15,456 nucleotides of DNA from DASQUK01 sp035697145 (GTDB lineage: Bacteria; Actinomycetota; Acidimicrobiia; Acidimicrobiales; VFJN01): positions 1 to 15,456 of the forward strand of contig DASSDL010000251.1 in assembly GCA_035697145.1 (NCBI GenBank), given 5' to 3'. The notes under the pieces are model-generated. The model was not told the origin of the DNA. It made no database searches and saw only the letters and a program-made list of their open reading frames with translations. The stretch's first letter is position 1. Each line of letters starts with the position of its first letter. Positions 1 through 6,521 of the stretch are shown here, piece by piece. Both the position numbers and the translations under genes were made by a program.

Positions 1-118
1 CGCCGCCCCCGTCGACGACGACGGCGGCGAACGGCAGCTGGCCCCGGTCTGCGTTCTCGGCCGCGAGGTGGACCGTGAGCTCGGCGAAGCGATGGAGGGG
101 GTGTGTCGGTGCGATCAT
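1..118 (-). CDS. Nucleoside/nucleobase deaminase, N-terminal fragment (cut by window edge)
   Basis: Only the first 39 codons are present; the gene runs off the left edge. The translation begins MIAPTHPLHRFAELTVHLAA and continues into RGQLPFAAVVVDGGG. An N-terminal helix followed by a strand reading PF(A/G)AVVVDG is the usual opening of the cytidine/guanine/tRNA-adenosine deaminase superfamily, zinc enzymes that hydrolytically deaminate nucleobases. The catalytic HAE and PCxxC motifs would lie beyond the edge, so substrate cannot be assigned. An alternative in-frame ATG lies at 133. I prefer 118 because AGGATGAGG then sits at a reasonable Shine-Dalgarno distance, whereas the purine run directly abuts the ATG at 133. 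The gene is divergent from the MIase-DUF3237 gene. The family call rests on about 20 diagnostic residues. Confidence 0.6.
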   Translation of the reverse strand, partial: MIAPTHPLHRFAELTVHLAAENADRGQLPFAAVVVDGGG

Positions 119-133
119 CTCGAGCGGCCTCAT

Positions 134-439
134 CCTCTCTCTCGTCGGTGTGTCAAGACTCGCGTCGATCGAGGCCTACGTGTTCACCTTCGGCTAGATC
201 CGACCGGGCACCCACCAGGAGCGCACGATGGGGCAGACGTCCAGACCGCGAGCGCGTAGACAGGCCGAGCGGGTAACTGCTCCTAGTAGGCGGGCATTCC
301 TCGAAGACGCTGCTGGGTCCAGTGATGCCGTGCCCGGCGGCTCGTACAGCTAACGCCACGCCGCCTGTGCCCACTACCGCGGCGCTGCAGGTGACTGTCG
401 AGCTGGAATTCGTACCCGCAGCGCCCATCGCAAACGCTC
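134..439. other. Intergenic region between divergent genes; no clear content
   Basis: About 300 nt separate the deaminase start from the MIase-DUF3237 ribosome binding site. It must hold promoters for both genes. A TTGACA hexamer on the minus strand (156-151) has no matching -10 at 16-18 nt, and I found no convincing -10 before the plus-strand gene. A 9-bp near-palindrome (cctagtagg, 282-290) is the only small symmetric element seen. Short open frames here have no recognisable protein character. Confidence 0.5.
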
Positions 440-447
440 AAAGGAGG
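440..447 (+). promoter_or_regulatory. Strong Shine-Dalgarno site of the MIase-DUF3237 gene
   Basis: AAAGGAGG lies 5 nt before the ATG at 453. It is close to a full anti-16S match and fixes the start of the fusion gene. Confidence 0.85.
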
Positions 448-452
448 AGACC

Positions 453-1226
453 ATGGAATTCCTCGTCGAGTTCGAGGTCAACGTTCCGGACGGAACTCCG
501 GATTCTGAGGTCAGCGATCGCCAGAACGCAGAGGCATCTGCCGCAGCCAGGCTGGCGCACGAAGGGCATCTCGTCCGTGTCTGGAAGCCGACCGTCCCAG
601 TCGACCAAACCGAGGTCCTTGGCCTGTACCGCGCCGACAGCGAAGCCCACCTCGACGACCTGCTCCGTGCTCTGCCGCTCTACGAGTGGATGCGTGTGAC
701 CGTGACCCCGCTGGCCCCCCATCCCAACGACCCGGCGGCGACAGGAGCCTCCATGAGCAGTCACCTTCCCGACCCTCGCCTGACCCAGGTGTACCGCCTG
801 GAGGCCACCCTCGCCCGACCGCTCGACCTCGGCGAGACCGCCCAAGGCCACCGGCGCATCGTGCCCCTCACCGGCGGAACCTTCACCGGCTCCGAGCTCA
901 ACGGGAAGCTGCTGCCGGGAGCCAGCGCCGACTGGCAGATCGTCCTGCCGGACGGCACGGCGCTCGGCGACATCCGCTACACACTGGAAACCGACGGCGG
1001 CGACCTGCTCTACGTCCAATCACGAGGTGTCCGCCACGGCAGCGCCGAGGTCCTCGAACGCCTCGGGCGCGGTGAGCCCGTCGATGCCAGCGAGTACACG
1101 TTCCGCACCTCGACCCGGATCGAGACCGCGGCCCCCGATCTCGACTGGCTGAACAAGGGCGTCTTCATCAGCGTCGGTGGCCGCCAGCCCGCAGGCGTGA
1201 GCTACGAAACCTACCTCGTCGAATGA
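453..1226 (+). CDS. Muconolactone isomerase-like / DUF3237 fusion protein
   Basis: This 257-residue protein has two parts. Residues 1-91 resemble muconolactone delta-isomerase: MEFLVEFEVNVPDGTP at the start and LRALPLYEWMRVTVTPLAPHP at 71-91 match the family's closing LPLFPYMxxxVTPLAxHP. Classical enzymes of this family isomerise muconolactone in the beta-ketoadipate pathway and are about 90-96 residues long, so the whole domain is present. Residues about 101-257 fit DUF3237 (UPF0311), a beta-barrel family without an established reaction; LEATLARPLDLGETAQGHRRIVPLTGGTFTG and the closing GVFISVGGR..AGVSYETYLVE region are typical. The junction at Met101 looks like a native DUF3237 start and carries its own SD (743-747), so a separate short product is possible. 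No catechol-degradation genes are adjacent, so a true muconolactone substrate is unproven. The start is firm because of the SD at 440-447. Confidence 0.85.
   Translation: MEFLVEFEVNVPDGTPDSEVSDRQNAEASAAARLAHEGHLVRVWKPTVPVDQTEVLGLYRADSEAHLDDLLRALPLYEWMRVTVTPLAPHPNDPAATGASMSSHLPDPRLTQVYRLEATLARPLDLGETAQGHRRIVPLTGGTFTGSELNGKLLPGASADWQIVLPDGTALGDIRYTLETDGGDLLYVQSRGVRHGSAEVLERLGRGEPVDASEYTFRTSTRIETAAPDLDWLNKGVFISVGGRQPAGVSYETYLVE
743..747 (+). promoter_or_regulatory. Internal Shine-Dalgarno at the domain junction
   Basis: AGGAG lies 5 nt upstream of an in-frame ATG at 753 (Met101 of the fusion). Initiation here would yield a 157-residue stand-alone DUF3237 protein. Position and spacing are seen in the sequence; use of the site is inferred. 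Confidence 0.45.
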
Positions 1227-1231
1227 CTCCG

Positions 1232-1249
1232 GCGCGGTCGCAACCGTGC
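1232..1249. terminator. Small hairpin between convergent genes
   Basis: GCGCGGT (1232-1238) and ACCGTGC (1243-1249) pair over 7 bp with one G-U, closing a 4-nt loop. It lies in the 30-nt gap between the MIase-DUF3237 stop and the stop of the opposing membrane protein. There is no T-tract, so it is a weak candidate for bidirectional termination. Confidence 0.3.
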
Positions 1250-1256
1250 GGCGAAG

Positions 1257-2600
1257 CTAGCGAACCGACGGGCAACTGACCCCCGCGAGCTGCACGTCTC
1301 GGCAGACGCTCTCCCGGGTGACCTTCCACCTCCCGTCGAGGAAGACGACCTCGCCGAATTGCTGGCCGAACGCCTGGGGCGGATACCCGGGTACCTCGGT
1401 CTCGTACTGCACCGCGGCACGCGTTGCGGACAGGAACACCAGGTCGCGGAACACCGGCCCGGAGGCGAGGACCTGTTGAGCGTACGGCCCGTTGCGCATC
1501 TGTTCGTACACCTCGCGCATGCCGGTGGGGTCGTCGATGCTCGCGAGGCGCTCTTCATCGCTCCGGTCGGCAAACCGAACGCCGAAGAGCCGTTCGATCT
1601 CGGCACGGGCCGTTGCCGGATCGGCAGGTTGCTCGGCGCCGGGTGGCGGCAGCTCCTGTGGTGGGAAGCACTCCGCGCTCTGCTCGTCCCGCGAGAGGGG
1701 CCCCGGGCTCTCCGGCGCGTCGCGGAGCTCGGTGGGGAAGGAGGCGCCGGATCGCGCCGTGCCGGTGCCGAGCGACCTGCCATCCGTGTCGAAGGCTTCG
1801 AGCGGCACGGTCGTCTCGTACTCGGCTGGGTCGCCGGGCTCGATCGACGCCGGCCCGACGAGGACGGCGACGCCGTCGATGGGCTCCATCTCGTCGGCCT
1901 GGCCGTCGGGGAAGGTCGCGCGCAAGATCGCAGCACCGGCCGGGGCCTGCGCGACGGCGACCCATTGCGGCGCCCCTTCGGCGACGCCGACCGCGCCGAG
2001 ACTCCCGACGACGGACATGCTCGGCAGCTCCGCATAGAGACTGCCGGAGACAATCCCGACAGCGTCCGCGGTCGAGACGTCTGCCTGCACGTACCCGTTG
2101 GGGAAGCACCACGCCGGCGGTTCCCACGACGGCGGGCCTGCGTATGTCCGAGGGTCGATGGCGGCTCGATAGACGCGGATCGTCGTGCCGTCGACGTCAC
2201 GGACGAACGACTTCGCGAGGGGACCGTTCGCGCCGAGAAGTGAGGCGCCTCCGCTCTCGACGACCTGCGCCGCAGTACCGGGTGCGCCGAGCGCGGCGCC
2301 GGAGTCTGATCCGCGCAGGACCACGGTCGGCAACGAACCGGGAGTCTCTTCTACTGTCACGCGTTCGCCGCCGGATCCCGACACGACATCGGGCCGCGTC
2401 TGTCCGCCGGCGCGGCCGGCGAGGAACCCCAACGTCGGACCCGCGAGCAATGCGACGGCAAGCGCGACGGAGAGTCCGCGCATGCGTCGCCGGTCGTGCT
2501 GGGCGATGCGCTCGGTCAGCGCCGCGAGGTCGGGCTGCTCGCGCAGCGAGCTTGCCTGCCGGGCGAGCGATCGCCGAATGTGGTGGTCGAGCTCGTTCAC
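1257..2600 (-). CDS. Single-pass membrane protein, probable partner/anti-sigma of the ECF sigma factor
   Basis: The protein has 447 residues and starts at a GTG that overlaps the sigma-factor stop as GTGA, with AAGGTGAT (2611-2604) as its SD. Residues 1-40 are a charged, helical cytoplasmic stretch (VNELDHHIRRSLARQ...). One hydrophobic segment follows at about 42-63 (GLSVALAVALLAGPTLGFLAG), then a large exterior part of about 380 residues. The last 100 residues end in FGEVVFLDGRWKVTRESVCR and a second Cys (VSC), a pattern reminiscent of NTF2/SnoaL-like domains in actinobacterial exported proteins. Four or more cysteines on the outer side could form disulfides. Translational coupling to an ECF sigma gene, plus an intracellular N-terminus joined to an external sensor by one helix, fits an anti-sigma factor. 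I see no canonical zinc HxxxCxxC motif, so this role is inferred from layout. The reading frame stays open upstream to 2915, but that part is the shadow of the sigma gene. Confidence 0.75.
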   Translation of the reverse strand: MNELDHHIRRSLARQASSLREQPDLAALTERIAQHDRRRMRGLSVALAVALLAGPTLGFLAGRAGGQTRPDVVSGSGGERVTVEETPGSLPTVVLRGSDSGAALGAPGTAAQVVESGGASLLGANGPLAKSFVRDVDGTTIRVYRAAIDPRTYAGPPSWEPPAWCFPNGYVQADVSTADAVGIVSGSLYAELPSMSVVGSLGAVGVAEGAPQWVAVAQAPAGAAILRATFPDGQADEMEPIDGVAVLVGPASIEPGDPAEYETTVPLEAFDTDGRSLGTGTARSGASFPTELRDAPESPGPLSRDEQSAECFPPQELPPPGAEQPADPATARAEIERLFGVRFADRSDEERLASIDDPTGMREVYEQMRNGPYAQQVLASGPVFRDLVFLSATRAAVQYETEVPGYPPQAFGQQFGEVVFLDGRWKVTRESVCRDVQLAGVSCPSVR

Positions 2601-3145
2601 GGCATCACCTTTCGAAGCTCGGCGAGGGCGCGGTGGATCAGTGACCCGACGGTGCCGGGTCGGCAGCCGAGCGCGGCTGCGATCTCTGCCTCGCTGCTGT
2701 CGTGCCAGAAGCGCAGGACGATCGCGGCGCGCTGGCGGTAGGGCAGCGCGGCGATCGCGTCGGTCATCTCGTCGGCGCCGAGGTCGACGACGTCGATCTG
2801 CGATGTCGGGGAATGTCGCCGTCGCCGTTGCAGGTGCAGTCGTCGGTGGTGCGAGTGGCAGGCGTTCACGACCGTGCGGCGGAGGTACGCGCGGGGTTCG
2901 GCGACGCCACCCCACTTCCCATACAGGCGCACGAACGAGTCCTGCACCAGGTCACGAGCGGTCTCGGCCGAACCGGTCAGCAGGAACGCGAGCCGAGCCA
3001 TCTCCGTGAACGTCGCGCGGTAGAAGTCGGCGAACGTCGGCCTGCTCGCGTCCACCGGAACGGGCGCCGACTCCAACGGCGCTTCCACCAGGGGCACCAC
3101 GTCCTGCACACCCCTCAGACGCTCGGCCGGCCCGCCTTCTTGCAC
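2597..3145 (-). CDS. ECF RNA polymerase sigma factor, SigE-family type
   Basis: The protein has 182 residues. Sigma region 2 spans about 38-105 (FADFYRATFTEMARLAFLL, then ARDLVQDSFVRLYGKW, region 2.2). A basic linker follows, then region 4 at about 127-180 with the helix-turn-helix SEAEIAAALGCRPGTVGSLI. ECF sigma factors redirect RNA polymerase to a small regulon and are usually held inactive by an anti-sigma factor. The start is a GTG preceded by a GGGGGGA purine run. The N-terminal 35 residues lie outside the domain, so a later start, such as the GTG at residue 31, is possible. The stop overlaps the GTG of the membrane protein by 4 nt, so the two are co-translated. About 155 nt separate it from the DUF1579-like gene upstream, enough for its own promoter. 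The domain call is secure; the regulon is unknown. Confidence 0.93.
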   Translation of the reverse strand: MQEGGPAERLRGVQDVVPLVEAPLESAPVPVDASRPTFADFYRATFTEMARLAFLLTGSAETARDLVQDSFVRLYGKWGGVAEPRAYLRRTVVNACHSHHRRLHLQRRRRHSPTSQIDVVDLGADEMTDAIAALPYRQRAAIVLRFWHDSSEAEIAAALGCRPGTVGSLIHRALAELRKVMP

Positions 3146-3300
3146 GGATTCCCCCCGGAGTGGCGGCTCAGGACCAGGCGCTGGAGCAGTCGGTCCGTGT
3201 ACGAGGGAAGCGTATGACCAGAAACGGATCGGGCGCGTCGAGACCGGTTGGCACGCCGGATCGGATTACCCGCTCTTCGGCTCGTCGGGGGGAGGTGCCG

Positions 3301-3804
3301 CTACCTGTGATCGGGTTGCGGCCTCCGGATGAAGGTCATGTCCATCCACAACTCCCAGTCGACGCCATTCTCAGACCGCTCCCACAGCGCGGTCATCGAG
3401 TCCCCGTCAGATGCGACGGTGAGGGTCGACCTCACCCGAGCGGTCGGTGCGTTCGCCGGTTGTGCCGTTGGTGCGATATCAGGCCCGCCACTGAAGTGGA
3501 ACACGTCCTCGTCGTCGATGGTCAACTCCATCACCTCGGTGTTGCCCTGGTTGTCGTATGACCTCGCCAAGAACGCACCGTCCTGGGAGGACGGTTCGCC
3601 GATGATCTCGATGGCTCGTACCTCTTCGGATCCAACAGTCACGTCGACGTGGTGCACAAGGAAGTAGCCGCCAGGCAGGACCTCGTACACGTCCGAGCCA
3701 GACACCGGCACAGGCGGGTCGCCTACCACATGACCGCTGGTAGCCCACTCGCCGACGATGCCCCAGAGCCGTTCATGCTGCCTGTCCAAATCGTCGTTGG
3801 GCAT
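3301..3804 (-). CDS. DUF1579-like (lipocalin-type beta-barrel) hypothetical protein
   Basis: The protein has 167 residues and begins MPNDDLDRQHERLWGIVGEW. The RLWGIVGEW opening, the repeated beta-strand pattern (SDVYEVLPGGYFLVHHVDV, then FLARSYDNQGNTEVMELTID) and the closing DWELWMDMTFIRRP resemble DUF1579 and related ligand-binding barrel proteins, whose biochemical role is not established. There is no signal peptide or membrane segment, so it is probably cytosolic. The ATG at 3804 is chosen because AAAGGGGGG lies about 9 nt upstream and the homology begins there; the frame extends further up only as a shadow of the oxygenase gene. It starts 37 nt after the oxygenase stop on the same strand, so the two are probably co-transcribed. 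The family assignment is moderate, from fold-level pattern rather than a catalytic motif. Confidence 0.72.
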   Translation of the reverse strand: MPNDDLDRQHERLWGIVGEWATSGHVVGDPPVPVSGSDVYEVLPGGYFLVHHVDVTVGSEEVRAIEIIGEPSSQDGAFLARSYDNQGNTEVMELTIDDEDVFHFSGGPDIAPTAQPANAPTARVRSTLTVASDGDSMTALWERSENGVDWELWMDMTFIRRPQPDHR

Positions 3805-3841
3805 TGCGCCCCACCCCCCTTTGCCTCTCAGATCGATCCGG

Positions 3842-4855
3842 TCACCGGTCCAGGACCCGGGCGCCCAGGTCGGGGAAGACCTTCGCCACCTTGGCCAGCA
3901 GGTAGTCACCGTAGGTGCCGCCGAGCTCGTGGACGTTGGCGCCGTCCCACCGGGGCGCCGCCGGCGTCGGCGCCGGCGGTCGGTCGACCGGCAGCGTTCT
4001 GACCTCGGCATCCCACGACGGATCGAAGAAGAAGGCAAACGAGACCCGCCCCGCCCGACCCGTGTTGCGCACCCGGTGGGGGGTCGATCGGTAGAGCCCA
4101 CCCGTCATGCGCTCGAGCATGTCGCCGAGGTTGCAGACGAACGACCCGGGGACCGGCGGTGCGATGGTCCAGCCCGTGGGCGTCCGCACCTCCAACCCGC
4201 CCGTGTCGTCCTGACGAAGGATCGTCAGCAGCCCGTAGTCGGTGTGCTCGGCCACACCCCATCCCTGCTCGGCGGCCGGCGCCTCTCCGGCCCCGGCGGC
4301 CGGCCCCGGCGGGTAGTGGAAAATGCGGAACAGCACGGTCGGATCGGCGGTGAGCCGGGTGGCAAACCAGTCGTCGGCGAGACCCAACGCCCGGGCGACG
4401 GCTGCGGACAGCAGGTGGCCCAAGTCCGTCATCGCCGCCATGTAGGCCAGGACGGCGTCATGCAGGCCGGCCGGGCGCGCCGGGAAGAGGTTCGGCCCGT
4501 GTAGCGCAACGCCGGCTGCTACCCGTGGGTGCTCGGGCCCCAACTCGGCGCCGAAATAGATGCCCTCCTTGCGGTCGGGCATCCCCGACGTCAGCTCGCC
4601 ACCAACGGGGAACCAGCCCCGCCACGCCCGCCCACCCCTGGCCATGCCGATGCGCGCCTTCTCGTCGTCCGGAAGGCCGAAGAACTCGCGGGACAGCGCT
4701 TCGAGCCGGCGTTGCAGGCCCTCGTCCACCCCGTGGCCGACGATGTAGAAGAAGCCCACGTCGCGGCATGCGGCATCGAGCTGGCGAGACACGACGTCGC
4801 GTGCCGCGCCACCGTGGCGCACAATCGAGACATCGACCACGGGAAGACCGGCCAC
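3842..4855 (-). CDS. 2-oxoglutarate/Fe(II)-dependent oxygenase, isopenicillin-N-synthase-like
   Basis: The protein has 337 residues. The N-terminal DIOX_N-type domain (about 4-110) includes ACRDVGFFYIVGHGV and the FFGLPDDEK helix. The C-terminal double-stranded beta-helix spans about 170-285. The Fe(II) triad is visible as H204 and D206 (AEHTDYGLLTIL) and H260 (STPHRV). R270 and S272 (GRVSFAFFF) form the usual 2-oxoglutarate-binding RxS. The enzyme should therefore couple oxidation of a substrate to decarboxylation of 2-oxoglutarate. Family members act on antibiotics, plant hormones, amino acids and small carboxylic acids, and the substrate cannot be read from sequence. The start is a GTG with AAAGGG just upstream. 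It leads a possible two-gene unit with the DUF1579-like gene and is divergent from the lipoprotein gene across about 120 nt. The insert around 185-200, rich in Ala, Gly and Glu, lengthens the loop before the HxD strand. Confidence 0.92.
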   Translation of the reverse strand: MAGLPVVDVSIVRHGGAARDVVSRQLDAACRDVGFFYIVGHGVDEGLQRRLEALSREFFGLPDDEKARIGMARGGRAWRGWFPVGGELTSGMPDRKEGIYFGAELGPEHPRVAAGVALHGPNLFPARPAGLHDAVLAYMAAMTDLGHLLSAAVARALGLADDWFATRLTADPTVLFRIFHYPPGPAAGAGEAPAAEQGWGVAEHTDYGLLTILRQDDTGGLEVRTPTGWTIAPPVPGSFVCNLGDMLERMTGGLYRSTPHRVRNTGRAGRVSFAFFFDPSWDAEVRTLPVDRPPAPTPAAPRWDGANVHELGGTYGDYLLAKVAKVFPDLGARVLDR

Positions 4856-4978
4856 CCGCCCTTTCTATCCAGTCGCGTGACTCAGCGGACGTTCAGGTAG
4901 GGCATGCCACTATCCCGGGAGTCGAGGGCCATCGGCGCGGTGGCCCTTGGCTTCGGTTGTGACCGAAAGGCAGCGACG

Positions 4979-5785
4979 ATGTCGGTTGGCAGGCGAGTAA
5001 CCCTTCCCATTCACCTGGCGGCGGCCGCTGCCTCGATCTCGCTGGTTGCCCTCCCGGCCTGCGGCGACGACGACAGCTCCACGAGCACGGGGGGGCAAGG
5101 TGAGTCCAGCACCACGACGGAAGCCCCTGTGATCGACCCGGGCGACGGCGGCAACTACAACCCGGACATCGACCCGACGGCCTTCGTCGACGTGATCGAC
5201 AACCCCTACCTGCCGTATGCACCCGGCGGGTCGTGGATGTACGAGGGGACCGAGGATGGCGAGACCGAACGGGTCGAGGTCACCGTCACCCCGGAGCGCA
5301 AGGAGATCATGGGCATCTCGGCGACGGTGGTGCGCGACACCGTGAGCGTCGACGGCGAGGTGGTGGAGGACACCTACGACTGGTTCGCGCAGGACCGCGA
5401 CGGCAATGTCTGGTACCTGGGCGAGGACAGCACGGAGTTCGAGGACGGCAAGGCCGTCAGCAAGGAGGGCTCGTGGGAGGCCGGCGTCGACGGGGCCTTA
5501 CCAGGGATCGTGATGCAGGCTCATCCCGAGGTCGGGCAGGCCTACCGGCAGGAGTACTACGTGGGGGAGGCCGAGGACGTGGCCGAGGTGCTCCGCCTCG
5601 ACGCGACCGAGAGCGTCCCGTTCGGCGACTTCGACCAACTGGTCGTGATCGAAGAGTGGAACCCGTTGGAGCCCGAGGTCGTCGAGGAGAAGTACTTCGC
5701 CCCGGGTGTCGGGCTGGTGCTCGAGGTCAAGACTCGCGGCGGTGAGGGCCGGGTCGAGCTGCTCGACCACACCCCGGGAGGCTGA
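4979..5785 (+). CDS. Exported lipoprotein of unknown function, actinobacterial family
   Basis: The protein has 268 residues. It begins MSVGRRVTLPIHLAAAAASI and reaches a lipobox LPAC with Cys28, followed by a GDDDSSTSTGG linker. This is a classic type II signal peptide and flexible tether, so it should be anchored to the outer face of the membrane. The mature part (about 60-268) is one beta-rich domain with FVDVIDNPYLPYAPGGSWMY, an EVTVTPE stretch, DTYDWFAQDRDGNVWYLGED and EEKYFAPGVGLVLE. I recognise this arrangement as a recurring uncharacterised actinobacterial family but know no reaction for it. The frame is open to an earlier ATG at 4904. I prefer 4979 because the signal peptide then has normal length and GAAAGG lies about 10 nt upstream. 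The gene converges on msrA with only 8 nt between stops. Confidence 0.85.
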   Translation: MSVGRRVTLPIHLAAAAASISLVALPACGDDDSSTSTGGQGESSTTTEAPVIDPGDGGNYNPDIDPTAFVDVIDNPYLPYAPGGSWMYEGTEDGETERVEVTVTPERKEIMGISATVVRDTVSVDGEVVEDTYDWFAQDRDGNVWYLGEDSTEFEDGKAVSKEGSWEAGVDGALPGIVMQAHPEVGQAYRQEYYVGEAEDVAEVLRLDATESVPFGDFDQLVVIEEWNPLEPEVVEEKYFAPGVGLVLEVKTRGGEGRVELLDHTPGG

Positions 5786-5793
5786 CGCACCGA

Positions 5794-6444
5794 TCAGCCG
5801 GTCAGGCCGACCGGGCAGGACACGCCGGTGCCGCCGAGCCCGCAGTAGCCCATGGGGTTCTTGTGCAGGTACTGCTGGTGGTAGTCCTCGGCGTACCAGA
5901 ACTCGCCGGCGTCGGCGATCTCGGTGGTGATGGAGCCGTAGCCGGCGGCGGTCAGCTCGCGCTGGTAGGCGTCGCGGCTCTCCTCGGCGGCCTTGCGCTG
6001 CACGTCGTCGGCGACACCGATCCACGACCGGTACTGCGTGCCGCGGTCGTTGCCCTGGCGCATGCCTTGCGTCGGGTCGTGGTTCTCCCAGAACACCCGC
6101 AGCAGGTCCTCGTAGCTGACCCGGGCGGGGTCGAACACGACCAGGACGGCCTCGACGTGGCCCGTCCGACCCGAGCACACCTCCTCGTACGTGGGGTTGG
6201 GCGTCAACCCGCCGGCGTAGCCGGCGGCGGTGGTGTAGACACCCTCGATCCGCCAGAACGCACGCTCGGCGCCCCAGAAGCAGCCGAGCCCGAACTGGGC
6301 GCGCTCGAAGCCCTCGGGGAACGGTCCCTCCAGTGGCTTGCCCAGAACGGCATGCGTGGTTGGCACCTGGATGATGCGGTGGTCACGCCCGGGCAACGCG
6401 TCGCCGGCCTCGGGCATGCGCAGCTTGTCGCGGCCGAACAGCAT
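5794..6444 (-). CDS. msrA: Peptide-methionine (S)-S-oxide reductase MsrA
   Basis: The protein has 216 residues, the usual size for a long MsrA. The catalytic cysteine is C55 in FGLGCFWGAERAFW. The family signatures GYAGGLTPNPTYEEVCSGRTGHVEAV and YHQQYLHKNPMGYC follow. C201 and C210 near the C-terminus (GYCGLGGTGVSC) match the resolving cysteines that recycle the enzyme through thioredoxin. It reduces methionine-S-sulfoxide in oxidised proteins and is cytosolic, with no signal peptide. The ATG at 6444 has no SD, but TACGCT stands 7 nt before it, as expected for a leaderless message. The frame continues upstream only as Arg-rich shadow sequence. It is convergent with the lipoprotein gene and lies 77 nt after the MBL-fold gene. 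Product identity is very secure. Confidence 0.97.
   Translation of the reverse strand: MLFGRDKLRMPEAGDALPGRDHRIIQVPTTHAVLGKPLEGPFPEGFERAQFGLGCFWGAERAFWRIEGVYTTAAGYAGGLTPNPTYEEVCSGRTGHVEAVLVVFDPARVSYEDLLRVFWENHDPTQGMRQGNDRGTQYRSWIGVADDVQRKAAEESRDAYQRELTAAGYGSITTEIADAGEFWYAEDYHQQYLHKNPMGYCGLGGTGVSCPVGLTG
5798..5814. terminator. Hairpin at the lipoprotein/msrA convergence
   Basis: CCGGTC (5798-5803) and GACCGG (5809-5814) form a perfect 6-bp stem with a 5-nt loop, 13 nt past the lipoprotein stop and inside the last codons of msrA. There is no T-tract. It may end lipoprotein transcripts, but it also codes for the MsrA C-terminus, so it could be coincidental. Confidence 0.25.
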
Positions 6445-6451
6445 GCAGCCG

Positions 6452-6457
6452 AGCGTA
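6452..6457 (-). promoter_or_regulatory. Candidate -10 box of msrA (leaderless)
   Basis: TACGCT on the minus strand lies 7 nt before the msrA ATG and there is no SD. I see no good -35 at 16-18 nt. Confidence 0.4.
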
Positions 6458-6521
6458 TCGGAGCAACAGCTCGACTCGGCCGCAGGCACCCGACGAACGG
6501 GTTGGCGTCTGTGATGCCGGG

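Noticed and set aside
151..156. TTGACA on the minus strand before the deaminase
   Set aside because: No -10-like hexamer occurs 16-18 nt downstream; the equivalent position is already coding or a purine run.
153..428. Minus-strand 91-aa frame in the first intergenic region
   Set aside because: No SD, no family resemblance, and a composition that is not protein-like. Left as unassigned intergenic DNA.
1359..2243. Plus-strand frame (294 aa) opposite the membrane protein
   Set aside because: It is Arg- and Gly-rich without family signatures. The minus strand has SD, start overlap and a TM segment, and is clearly the coding one.
2601..2915. N-terminal extension of the membrane protein in its frame
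   Set aside because: The extension overlaps the sigma factor in another frame and is a low-complexity Arg/Pro shadow. The GTG at 2600 has an SD and the GTGA overlap.
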